Positions 9,627 to 18,170 of a stretch of 57,007 nt of DNA are shown here, one piece after another. Every line of letters begins with the position of its first letter. Position 1 is the first letter of the stretch. The stretch lies in assembly GCA_049680625.1 (NCBI GenBank), contig JBAUID010000214.1, positions 1 to 57,007 on the forward strand, written 5' to 3'. A program made the position numbers and the translations under genes. The DNA comes from JAUIAI01 sp049680625 (lineage in GTDB: Bacteria; Pseudomonadota; Gammaproteobacteria; Burkholderiales; Burkholderiaceae_E). The notes under the pieces were generated by a model that was not told the DNA's origin, made no database searches, and saw only the letters and a list, made by a program, of their open reading frames with translations.

Positions 9627-10592
9627 TCAGCTTCTCGCCGGGACAAACCAGTTAAGCAGCGCATTAGGGAATATCCCCCGTTGCCGGGTTTGAAATTCTG
9701 ACGGATCGATATCAAACTGAAACGCCACATCGGCCAGGGCTTCGCGAACATGATCACGATTCACGTGGTTACTGCCGTCCATATAAGCGGACAGTAAACA
9801 CTTATCGGCAATCAGGTTGACCCGTCGGGCGATGCCTTTCGCGTTACGACTGACTGCCGAAGCCGCGGCCCCGTCAAAAATCCCCGGATCGCCTCCCGCC
9901 TGACGTATCCGATAAGTCAGGTAGCGGCGTATGTCAGCTTCTGTCAGTGGTTTTACCCGAAAGCTATGAGCGATGCGTTCTCGCAGCGGCCGCAATTGCG
10001 GCTGGGCCAGCACGTCATCCAATTCAGGCTGCCCAACCAGAACCACTTGCAGTAGCTTTTGTACGCTGGTTTCGAGGTTCGACATCAGGCGCAGTTGCTG
10101 CAGCGTGGAAACCGGCATTGCCTGTGCTTCGTCAACCAGCATAACAACCTGCCGACCACCGGCGTGCAGTGCAATTAACCGTTTTTGTATGTGACGGGTC
10201 AGTGTTGTGTTTGGTGAATCGGCCAGATGCCCCAGGCTGAGCTCGTCAGCCATGACTTCCAGTAATTCGCGCGGCTCCAATGAAGGATTAGCAACATATA
10301 TAAACTTGATCCTGGAGGAAGCCCGCGCCATTAATACCCCGGCGAGCGTTGACTTACCGGAGCCAATTTCGCCGGTAAGCATAATGATCCCGTCTCCGTG
10401 CACCAATGCATAAGCCATTGCCGTCAGTATCCGGCCGCGCTCAGCACCTTCATAAAAACAGTCAATGCCGGGAGTTAAGCGAAACGGTTGTCTTTTCAGG
10501 CCAAAATGATCAAGGTAAATCGCCTGCCCCTCCAGCCCAACACCATTGGATCGAGACATCACCGGGTCGGCAACTCTGGTTGCAAACGTCAT
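9627..10592 (-). CDS. mshM: MshM/ExeA-type AAA ATPase
   Basis: Protein of 321 aa. It starts with the family signature YLDHFGLKRQPFRLTP (26-41), then a Walker A GEIGSGKST (74-82) and a Walker B VVMLVDEAQ. ExeA/GspA-type ATPases help secretins insert in the outer membrane through peptidoglycan; MshM is the MSHA pilus counterpart. Unlike ExeA it lacks a C-terminal peptidoglycan-binding extension. The start ATG overlaps the ABC ATPase stop as ATGA, with AGGAG just upstream, so the two are translationally coupled. It converges on pldA and belongs to the minus-strand arm of the pilus cluster. Confidence 0.85.
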   Translation of the reverse strand: MTFATRVADPVMSRSNGVGLEGQAIYLDHFGLKRQPFRLTPGIDCFYEGAERGRILTAMAYALVHGDGIIMLTGEIGSGKSTLAGVLMARASSRIKFIYVANPSLEPRELLEVMADELSLGHLADSPNTTLTRHIQKRLIALHAGGRQVVMLVDEAQAMPVSTLQQLRLMSNLETSVQKLLQVVLVGQPELDDVLAQPQLRPLRERIAHSFRVKPLTEADIRRYLTYRIRQAGGDPGIFDGAAASAVSRNAKGIARRVNLIADKCLLSAYMDGSNHVNRDHVREALADVAFQFDIDPSEFQTRQRGIFPNALLNWFVPARS

Positions 10593-11371
10593 GCGTAACT
10601 CCTGTTCGACTGCGAAATACAATTAACAAACGCTTGTTCAAGATCGTCATCACCAAATCGCTCGATCATTTCCCGGGGTGATCCGGAGAAAATCAGGCTT
10701 GCCCGGTGAATCACCACTACCGTGTCACACAAAGACCCTATGCCACTGAGCGAGTGAGAAGTAAACAACAAAGCCCTGCCCTCACGGCGGATTGCCTGAA
10801 GGCAATCCAAAACGTTTTTGCGGGCAACGGGATCCAGGCCACTGAAAGGTTCATCCAGAATGGTCAAGCCAGCCCTGGCCATCAATGTGGCTGTTAATCC
10901 CAGTTTTTGAGTCATGCCTTTCGAATACTGGCGGCTTGGACTGTCAATAGCATCCAGTGGGAAATCCAGTTGCTCAAGAACTGACCGAAATAGCACATCG
11001 TGGCTCGGTAATCCGCGTAAGCCGCAAAGCAACTGCAAAACCTGTCGGCCACTTAATTCCGGGCTTGGGCTAAAGCGCTCCGGCAAGAACGCAAGCCGCC
11101 GCCTGGTTGCTGCTTCGGTGGCCGGGTGACCAAAAACAGTAATCTGGCCTGCATCGGGCCGGATGAAATCAAGGGCCAGACGAATGAGGCTGGTTTTCCC
11201 TGCACCGTTCAGACCACAAACAAGCACAGTCTCACCTCGCTTCATTTCGAAGCTGACGTCATTGACAAGCATGTTTTTTCCGATCTGTTTTGTGACCGAA
11301 CGATAGGTCAACGGGCTGTCGAAATCCGCCAGCTGACCTTCGCTTACGCCAGTAGTTTTGTTTTGCACCAT
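10589..11371 (-). CDS. ABC transporter ATP-binding protein linked to the pilus cluster
   Basis: Protein of about 260 aa with one complete nucleotide-binding domain: Walker A CGLNGAGKTS (52-61), signature YSKGMTQKLGL in place of LSGGQ, Walker B LTILDEPFSGLDP and a switch histidine in LLFTSHS. The variant signature is typical of ABC-2 exporters of the CcmA/NatA type. No permease is beside it; the only candidate in the window is the ABC-2 permease at 23313-24122, at the far end of the same cluster. The start is uncertain: ATG at 11371 or 11395, or TTG at 11440, none with a clear ribosome site. It is translationally coupled to mshM. Confidence 0.85.
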   Translation of the reverse strand: MVQNKTTGVSEGQLADFDSPLTYRSVTKQIGKNMLVNDVSFEMKRGETVLVCGLNGAGKTSLIRLALDFIRPDAGQITVFGHPATEAATRRRLAFLPERFSPSPELSGRQVLQLLCGLRGLPSHDVLFRSVLEQLDFPLDAIDSPSRQYSKGMTQKLGLTATLMARAGLTILDEPFSGLDPVARKNVLDCLQAIRREGRALLFTSHSLSGIGSLCDTVVVIHRASLIFSGSPREMIERFGDDDLEQAFVNCISQSNRSYA

Positions 11372-11438
11372 AAACAAAAGGTTAGTACCGGGCATAAGGT
11401 CAACTAGGCCGAAAAGCGTGGAAAAAACCCGCCGTTTC

Positions 11439-11467
11439 AACCTACTAAATCAGGGACGGCGCGTCAA
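11439..11467 (-). promoter_or_regulatory. Possible promoter for the ABC ATPase-mshM pair
   Basis: In the 166-bp divergent gap the minus strand has TTGACG (11467-11462), a 17-bp spacer and TAGGTT (11444-11439). The -35 is good and the -10 weak. If real, it excludes the TTG at 11440 as the ABC ATPase start. I could not find an equally good promoter facing mshL. Confidence 0.4.
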
Positions 11468-11537
11468 TACTTAGGCGACCACGTCCCGTGTATGAACTGT
11501 TTGTGCAGCAGCACCCAACAAAACCGCAGGCATAACA

Positions 11538-13559
11538 ATGAAAGTCAATATTCGATTAAGCAACCAGGCCCGACCCCCGCTGGGATGTCGAACCGTGCTC
11601 AGTTGGGTAGCGACAGCGACATTCCTGGCGGGCTGTGCGGGCAAACCACTACAACCAAGTGACTACCACTTGATTGATCGCCCTGCGGCAACCATGCAGG
11701 CGACCAAACCGAACCAGTCGGACATCCCCGCGCTTGTTCAGGCACCCATGCTGCCACCACCACCACGGGTCACCCCAGGCCTGGAAACGTATTCAGTAGT
11801 GGTTGCTGATATCGAGATTGCTGAACTGTTGTTTGCCATGGCACGGGACGCGAAAATCAACGTAGACGTTCATCCTGCAGTGCGTGGAAGAGTTACCGTC
11901 AATGCCATTGAACAAACGCTGCCACAAATTCTGACCCGGCTTGCCCGCCAGGTTGACTTGCGCTATGAGCTGGACGGCGAAAACCTGGTTGTCATGCCGA
12001 ATAAGGCTTTCATTCGGCACTATGCGGTTGACTACGTCAATATCGAACGGGCCGCGACATCGAGTACAAATATTGCGACTCAGATATCTTCAACCGGTGG
12101 CAACCCTCTTAGCACTGGGAGTTCAGGGCAATCCAACAACAATTCGACTTCGTCGATCACGAACACGTCGAACAACCAGTTCTGGGCCACCCTGGTCAGC
12201 AATTTGCGTGAGCTGATTGATGCGGAAGAAAAGAATGAGGGTTCAGCCTCAGGCAGTGAAGCCAGCAGCAATAGTAGTACTGCAGCACCCAGTGGCAGCG
12301 ATTCATCCGCACCGGCGGCGTCAGCCGAATCAGCATCGACTGCCAACAATCAGAACAATCGCGGTCAAAGTCATTCAACCATATCGACGCAGGAATCAGC
12401 AGCGCAGCCCAATCTTGTCTTTGTGAATCGCGAAACCGGAATCATCACTGTTCGCGGCAAGCAAATAGATCATGAAAGGGTTCAGGTCTATCTGGACCGG
12501 GTAATGAATTCTGCCCGTCGCCAGGTATTAATCGAAGCAACCATTGCCGAAGTGCAACTGTCCGACGATTTCCAGCAAGGGGTGAACTGGCAAAAACTTC
12601 GCCTGAACGGCTCGGGTTGGTCGTTCACGCAGCAACCCGACGGCACCAGCCCTCTGGGTACCGGCGTCAATCCGCGTAGCGGACCGGCCGGCATTAATTT
12701 TCCAACTGTACCCTCGCTAAACAGTGGCCTGGAAGGGGCCGCCAGTGCAGCCGGCGCCGCAACCCCGGCCTTGGGCGTACTGCGTTATTTGAACTCAGGT
12801 TCTAAAGGTGACGTTGGCTTTGCCTTGTCATTGCTGCAATCGTTCGGCAAGGTAAAAGTGTTGTCGAGTCCGAAGATCAGCGTGATGAATAACCAGACCG
12901 CTGTTCTGAAAGTGGTTGATAACCGGGTCTACTTCACTATTGGCGTGCAAGTAACCCCAGGCACGGATACAACGGCCCCACTGGTCACTTACACCTCAAC
13001 GCCGAACACGGTACCCGTCGGTTTTGTGATGAGCGTCACGCCCCAGATCCGGAACACCGGAGCAGTGACCATGAATGTACGGCCTACAATTTCGCGCATT
13101 ATAGGTTTTGTTAACGACCCGAATCCGGCACTCGCCCAAAATGGTGTTGTCAGCCGGATTCCCGAGATTCAGACCCGGGAGATCGAATCAATCCTGAAGG
13201 TAGGCAGCGGTGATATCGCCGTCATGGGTGGATTAATGCAGGAGTCAATCAACGACACCACCGATGCAGTGCCGGGTGCCGCCAGCCTGCCTTTTGTCGG
13301 CGGATTGTTTAAATATAGGAACGACGCTGCGCGCAAAAGCGAACTGGTCATTTTTCTTCGTCCCATTGTGATTAAGGACGCCAGTCTTGAAGGTGACTAC
13401 AACGGATTTAAAAAGCTCCAACCGGGTAAAGACTTTTTTAGAAAATCAAACGATCTGCCGCTGCCTCGGGCGTGGACAAGCCGAAGCGAAGTCCAGGTAG
13501 ACAGCCTGCCACCGTTGGACGGCACAACCGCGCCGGCCGCGACAGCCAGCAGTCGCTAA
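11538..13559 (+). CDS. mshL: Secretin MshL (outer-membrane pilus channel)
   Basis: Protein of 673 aa. It is a lipoprotein: the signal peptide ends in the lipobox LAGC (C33). An N0/N1-like region follows (SVVVADIEIAELLFAMARDA), then the C-terminal secretin core with QVLIEATIAEVQLSDDFQQG, KVKVLSSPKISVMNNQTA and VGFVMSVTPQI. The last repeats end in VIFLRPIVI, typical of secretins. Between residues about 180 and 290 lies a long insert rich in Ser, Asn, Thr and Ala, likely disordered. The protein would form the outer-membrane ring through which the pilus or pseudopilus passes. It is the first gene of the plus-strand operon. Confidence 0.92.
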   Translation: MKVNIRLSNQARPPLGCRTVLSWVATATFLAGCAGKPLQPSDYHLIDRPAATMQATKPNQSDIPALVQAPMLPPPPRVTPGLETYSVVVADIEIAELLFAMARDAKINVDVHPAVRGRVTVNAIEQTLPQILTRLARQVDLRYELDGENLVVMPNKAFIRHYAVDYVNIERAATSSTNIATQISSTGGNPLSTGSSGQSNNNSTSSITNTSNNQFWATLVSNLRELIDAEEKNEGSASGSEASSNSSTAAPSGSDSSAPAASAESASTANNQNNRGQSHSTISTQESAAQPNLVFVNRETGIITVRGKQIDHERVQVYLDRVMNSARRQVLIEATIAEVQLSDDFQQGVNWQKLRLNGSGWSFTQQPDGTSPLGTGVNPRSGPAGINFPTVPSLNSGLEGAASAAGAATPALGVLRYLNSGSKGDVGFALSLLQSFGKVKVLSSPKISVMNNQTAVLKVVDNRVYFTIGVQVTPGTDTTAPLVTYTSTPNTVPVGFVMSVTPQIRNTGAVTMNVRPTISRIIGFVNDPNPALAQNGVVSRIPEIQTREIESILKVGSGDIAVMGGLMQESINDTTDAVPGAASLPFVGGLFKYRNDAARKSELVIFLRPIVIKDASLEGDYNGFKKLQPGKDFFRKSNDLPLPRAWTSRSEVQVDSLPPLDGTTAPAATASSR

Positions 13560-13597
13560 CTCATGCAACCGAAACCATCATCACGGAGACCAGTCGC

Positions 13598-15196
13598 ATG
13601 AGTCTGCTCATCAAAGCGCTGAAGAAGGCCGAAAGAGATAATGAAAAGAATCGCGAGGCAATGCAACAGGCCGATCGCGACCTCGCAATGCTCACTGAGA
13701 CCTCGGCAAACCCGGCTGAGGTCCAGGGTCAACAGCAGTCCACAACGATCCAGGCAAGCCCGGCGGTGGACGCGGCCACCGTAAACACACCAGCAACGGA
13801 GCCGGTGGCCGAACCGCCGGCGCTTGACAGGCGTCCACCACTCGCATTTGCTGACCAGGCAGAAGACTTTTCGCCGCCGGTGCCGGCGGTTGACACGCCG
13901 CGACACGAAACACCCGGCCATCAACCGAATCCGGAACCCACGCGCGAGCCACCAGACTCGTTACAGCGCCAACCCGATGACAACGAGATGCAGCTGACCT
14001 CGGTTGCCGACTCGTCGCCATCGGCCGCGGAGTTCGCAGCCCCGACCGGGATGAATAGTCCCGGTGCGACGATAAATCAAGCCGCGCCCCCAGAACAGCC
14101 CCCATTGGCCAAGCCGATGATGATTGTGCAATCAGGTAAGGCGCCAAAACTACTGGTTTGGGCTGCTGTCATCCTGGCCACATTGGCGTGTTTCGCCTGG
14201 CTCAGCTTTGAGTATATGAAGGTGGGCACGATACCTGCCGGCAACGACATATTGACCCCCATACCAGTTTCACCGATACAAAGGGAACCGCTGACTCGGA
14301 ACGGACCGAGCGAGACAGAAACAAGCAGTGCAAATTCCAAGCCTGCACTAAAGGAGCGACAAACTGATGCGTCAACGGCCTCAATTGAAGCGGGGTCAAC
14401 AGGGGCAGCGGCCGAATCGGGTTCAGAATCGTCGCGGGTCGCTCCATCCAGAGCCACAACCCGCCCAAAAACCAGCACGACCAAGGCGGCTTCAGCCAAC
14501 AAGCCGACCACAAGCATCCGTATTGCGTCGTCGACTGCGAAGAATTTCGATGGAACGACACCCAAGCTTCCACCAGTACGATTCGTTCGTAAACAAGACG
14601 CCCGGAACAAAAAACTCAATCAGCTGAATTCGGCTTATCAACAATTGAGGCGGGGAGACTTAAACGCCGCGCGGGCCGGCTATGAACGCGCACTGACAAT
14701 GGACCGCAACTTGTCTGACGCCTGGATTGGCCTGGCGACAATCGCCGCGCGCAGCGCTGACGCGGCCAAGGCGCAGCAGTACTACCAGCAAGCGCTGCGA
14801 ATCAACCCGAACGATGCGGTTGCGATGGCCGGCCTGGCAACTTTGTCCGCAGATGCTGACCCGGTCAGCCAGGAAAGCCGCTTGCGCAACCTGATCGCAC
14901 GTACAAAAACAGATGATGCAGTCCAGTTCGCCTTGGGTAATACGCTGGCTGGCCAGGGGCGTTGGGCCGAGGCGCAACAAGCCTATTTTGAAGCCAGTTC
15001 GGCACAACCAGAGCAGCCGGATTACGCCTTCAATCTGGCCGTTTCACTGGACCGGTTGCGCCAGCCGCAAGCCGCTGTGTCGCATTATCGCCGCGCCTTA
15101 CAAACAGCAAAAAAATACTCCGCTCGTTTTGATCCGGCTGTCGCACAAGCGCGCATCGACGCCATCGTCGGTACCAGCTCAGACGGCGCTAATTGA
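13598..15196 (+). CDS. mshN: MshN-like TPR protein with one membrane span
   Basis: Protein of 532 aa starting MSLLIKALKKAERDNE, the conserved start of MshN and GspA/GspB-like proteins, preceded by GGAG 9 nt upstream. Residues 40-180 are a Pro/Ala/Glu-rich cytoplasmic linker. One transmembrane helix lies around 186-206 (LLVWAAVILATLACFAWLSF). The periplasmic part has another low-complexity stretch and then TPR repeats from about residue 345, with NAARAGYERALTMDRNLSDA and AQQYYQQALRINPNDA. MshN is needed for MSHA assembly; TPR proteins of this type usually act as scaffold or secretin pilotin-like partners. An upstream in-frame start inside mshL was rejected because it lacks this signature. Confidence 0.83.
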   Translation: MSLLIKALKKAERDNEKNREAMQQADRDLAMLTETSANPAEVQGQQQSTTIQASPAVDAATVNTPATEPVAEPPALDRRPPLAFADQAEDFSPPVPAVDTPRHETPGHQPNPEPTREPPDSLQRQPDDNEMQLTSVADSSPSAAEFAAPTGMNSPGATINQAAPPEQPPLAKPMMIVQSGKAPKLLVWAAVILATLACFAWLSFEYMKVGTIPAGNDILTPIPVSPIQREPLTRNGPSETETSSANSKPALKERQTDASTASIEAGSTGAAAESGSESSRVAPSRATTRPKTSTTKAASANKPTTSIRIASSTAKNFDGTTPKLPPVRFVRKQDARNKKLNQLNSAYQQLRRGDLNAARAGYERALTMDRNLSDAWIGLATIAARSADAAKAQQYYQQALRINPNDAVAMAGLATLSADADPVSQESRLRNLIARTKTDDAVQFALGNTLAGQGRWAEAQQAYFEASSAQPEQPDYAFNLAVSLDRLRQPQAAVSHYRRALQTAKKYSARFDPAVAQARIDAIVGTSSDGAN

Positions 15197-15198
15197 AC

Positions 15199-16947
15199 AT
15201 GGCTGATGCACTTATCGACAAGAATAAACCAGCAGCGACTAAACGAAGGCCGCTGGGTCAGACCCTGATCGAAAAAGGTGTCCTGAGCGAAGATCAGCTG
15301 CGAATTGCACTGATGGAGCAAAAAAATGTCGATAAACCCCTGGGTAAAGTGCTGGTTGCACTCGGTTTTCTGACCGAACAAACATTACGCGAAGCCCTGG
15401 CGGAGAATCTCGGACACGAAGAAATTGACTTATCCCGACTGATTCCAAGCCCACTGGCGATGGAGTTGGTGCCCACTGAATTCGCAAAAAAATATCGGGT
15501 ATTTCCGGTTTCGGTTGACGAAGAGAAGCGCCTGCTGACGATTGCCACGCCGAATCCGAATGACGTGGTGATGCGCGATCAGTTAAACGCCATTTTGCAC
15601 GGTGATTTTCAGATTGATTTGCGAATGGCGGCAGATGGTGAAGTTGGCAATGCCATCGAAAATCACTACGGCCACGAACTGTCTATTGACGGAATTCTCC
15701 ACGAAATTGAAACCGGGGAAACCGATTTCGCCAGCGTTGAATTATCAAGCCGCGAATTTTCAGGTCCGGTGGTACGACTGATTGATTCGATTCTCAATGA
15801 CGCCGTACAACGGCGAGCCAGCGATATCCACTTTGAGCCAGAGCAGGGTTTTGTACGGATCCGCTATCGCATCGACGGTGTCCTGCGCCAGATTCGCTCT
15901 TTACATGCCAAGTACTGGGCGCCAATGCTGGTTCGACTGAAAATCATCTGCGCAATGAATATTGCGGAATCCCGGGCCCCTCAGGACGGTCGCAGTTCGA
16001 TCATCATGAATGGCCGACAGGTGGACTTCCGGGCAGCGGCGCAGCCGACGCTTTACGGTGAAAACGTCGTTTTGCGCATCCTGGATCGGACTCGTTCACT
16101 TGTCAAAATATCTGAACTCGGTTTGACTGAGGCTCAATTCGAAACTCTTGAAACGATGATTTCTCGACCCGAAGGCATGATCCTGGTCACCGGACCAACA
16201 GGCAGCGGTAAAACAACTACGTTGTACTCGATTCTTGGCCGTCTAAATCGCGAAAGCGTCAACATCATGACCCTGGAGGACCCGGTTGAATATCCGATTC
16301 CGATGGTTCGGCAGGTAAACCTCGCCGCTGGTCTCAAGATGGACTTTGCCAGCGGTGTCCGTTCACTGATGCGTCAGGACCCTGACATCATTCTGATCGG
16401 GGAAATCCGCGATGCGGATACTGCAACCATGGCCTTGCGCGCAGCAATGACTGGTCACCAGGTGTTTTCAACCCTGCACACCAATTCGGCATTGGGTGTT
16501 TTACCGCGCCTGCATGATCTGGGGCTCAAGTCAGAGCTGCTGGCTGGTAATCTGATTGGTGCTATCGGCCAGCGCCTGGTTCGAAAACTGTGTGCGTACT
16601 GCAAACAGTCATTCGACCTGGACGGTGAAACAGCAGCCCAATTGGGTCTTGGTAACGGAGACCCAGTCACTTTATACAAACCGGTTGGCTGCAGGCGTTG
16701 CGAGCACCAGGGGTTCTCGGGTCGGATTGCGCTGACCGAAGTTCTCCGCTTTGATGATGATCTTGACGACATGCTGGCGCGCCATTGCCCAATTCGGGAA
16801 ATTCGCGCTGCAGCACGCGCCAAGGGGTTTACCGAACTGGCTGATGACGCCATACGGCGGATAAGTGACGGCACAACATCATTGGACGAAGCGGTTCGCG
16901 TAGTTGACCTGACAAGCCTTGGCACCGCCAGCCAGGAGTTGAGCTAG
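15199..16947 (+). CDS. mshE: MshE pilus assembly ATPase with MshEN domain
   Basis: Protein of 582 aa. The N-terminus (about 18-68) carries two copies of the MshEN pattern, PLGQTLIEKGVLSEDQLRIA and PLGKVLVALGFLTEQTLREA, separated as in c-di-GMP-binding MshE of Vibrio. The C-terminal hexameric motor has Walker A GPTGSGKT (332-339), an Asp box TLEDPVEY, Walker B ILIGEIRD and a His box. A zinc site is formed by C465/C468 and C498/C501. It powers pilin polymerisation from the cytoplasmic face. The ATG lies 2 nt after the mshN stop. Both repeat arginines of the consensus are partly replaced (RPLG and KPLG), so c-di-GMP binding is likely but unproved. Confidence 0.93.
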   Translation: MADALIDKNKPAATKRRPLGQTLIEKGVLSEDQLRIALMEQKNVDKPLGKVLVALGFLTEQTLREALAENLGHEEIDLSRLIPSPLAMELVPTEFAKKYRVFPVSVDEEKRLLTIATPNPNDVVMRDQLNAILHGDFQIDLRMAADGEVGNAIENHYGHELSIDGILHEIETGETDFASVELSSREFSGPVVRLIDSILNDAVQRRASDIHFEPEQGFVRIRYRIDGVLRQIRSLHAKYWAPMLVRLKIICAMNIAESRAPQDGRSSIIMNGRQVDFRAAAQPTLYGENVVLRILDRTRSLVKISELGLTEAQFETLETMISRPEGMILVTGPTGSGKTTTLYSILGRLNRESVNIMTLEDPVEYPIPMVRQVNLAAGLKMDFASGVRSLMRQDPDIILIGEIRDADTATMALRAAMTGHQVFSTLHTNSALGVLPRLHDLGLKSELLAGNLIGAIGQRLVRKLCAYCKQSFDLDGETAAQLGLGNGDPVTLYKPVGCRRCEHQGFSGRIALTEVLRFDDDLDDMLARHCPIREIRAAARAKGFTELADDAIRRISDGTTSLDEAVRVVDLTSLGTASQELS

Positions 16948-16950
16948 GCG

Positions 16951-18156
16951 ATGGGTATTTACGCATACAGGGCCATCGACCAGGAAGGGGGCATCAATAA
17001 AGGCCGACTGCCAGCGCTCAACAGCCGCGAACTGGAATCGCGGCTGCAGGCCGCCGGTCTTGAACTGGTCAAGGCAAAACAGATTAAAAGCAGTTTTCTG
17101 TTTCGCTCCCGTCCGCCAACCAGGGAATTGATTAACTTTTGCCTGCACATGGAAACCACGCTGCGCGCCGGATTACTTGTGACCGAAGCGCTTGAAGACC
17201 AGGTTGAATCGGTTGACAACAAGCCATTTCGGGATGTGTTGATGGTGATTTTGCAGGCAGTCAGAGAAGGCACATCGTTTTCGGATTCGATGCGCGCCTT
17301 TCCACACGTATTCAATGAAGTGTTTGTCGGTATGGTCAATACTGGCGAAGAGTCTGGACGGCTCGCCGAGGCATTTACGAACCTGGGAAAAAGCCTGCGC
17401 TGGCAGGATGAACTATCGTCGCAAATGAAACGCATGATTGTCTACCCTGCATTTACGGTGTCTGTGCTGGCTGCTGTCACGATCTTTATGCTCGTCTACC
17501 TCGTGCCGCAACTGTCGGGCTTCATCCAGTCGATGAGCGGCGGAGATCTGCCGTTCCAGACATTGATCCTGCTCAAGATGTCCGATTTTCTGATTGCCTT
17601 TTGGGTTCAGTTACTGATTGCGCCATTCTTGATAGGCATTGCCGTATTTGTGATGTTGCGAATCGGTGGATCGGTCGCCGGACAATTCATGGATGGTATG
17701 AAACTGAAGATTCCGGTCATTGGCCCGGTACTCAAGAAAATTATTCTGTCTCGATTCAGCTCCTTACTGGGCATGTTGTATGAATCGGGGTTGCCAGTCA
17801 TCAAGGCTATGGAAACCGCCCGGGATGCGATTGGCAATCGGGCAGTAGCGGCCGCAATCAACAAGGCGATCGAAGAAATCGAACAAGGCAAAGGCATCAC
17901 CGAAGCCTTCACTGCAACCGGTTTGTTCCCGAACCTGATGCTGCGCATGATCCGAATCGGCGAAACCACAGGTGAAGTTGAAATGGGGCTCAAGAATGTT
18001 AGCTACTTCTATACACGTGACATTGAGCAAACCATTAATCGAATACAAGCCATGGTGGAGCCGGTCCTGACTCTTGCCCTTGGCGTCATTCTTGCCTGGC
18101 TGATGATGTCAGTGCTAGGTCCAATCTACGACTTGATCAGCAAAGTTGGTGTGTAA
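16951..18156 (+). CDS. mshG: MshG inner-membrane platform protein (GspF/PilC family)
   Basis: Protein of 401 aa with the two-fold repeat of the GspF/PilC platform. Each half has a helical cytoplasmic domain (FCLHMETTLRAGLLVTEALE and FSSLLGMLYESGLPVIKAME). Each is followed by a membrane span, roughly residues 165-195, 215-240 and 370-392. The MVNTGEESGRL and IRIGETTGE motifs are conserved. It transmits ATPase motion into pilin extraction. The gene is 3 nt after mshE. Confidence 0.93.
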   Translation: MGIYAYRAIDQEGGINKGRLPALNSRELESRLQAAGLELVKAKQIKSSFLFRSRPPTRELINFCLHMETTLRAGLLVTEALEDQVESVDNKPFRDVLMVILQAVREGTSFSDSMRAFPHVFNEVFVGMVNTGEESGRLAEAFTNLGKSLRWQDELSSQMKRMIVYPAFTVSVLAAVTIFMLVYLVPQLSGFIQSMSGGDLPFQTLILLKMSDFLIAFWVQLLIAPFLIGIAVFVMLRIGGSVAGQFMDGMKLKIPVIGPVLKKIILSRFSSLLGMLYESGLPVIKAMETARDAIGNRAVAAAINKAIEEIEQGKGITEAFTATGLFPNLMLRMIRIGETTGEVEMGLKNVSYFYTRDIEQTINRIQAMVEPVLTLALGVILAWLMMSVLGPIYDLISKVGV

Positions 18157-18170
18157 GACCGGGAAATCCT

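Noticed and set aside
14077..14619. Minus-strand 180-aa reading frame
   Set aside because: Antisense to the low-complexity part of mshN; composition follows from the opposite strand.
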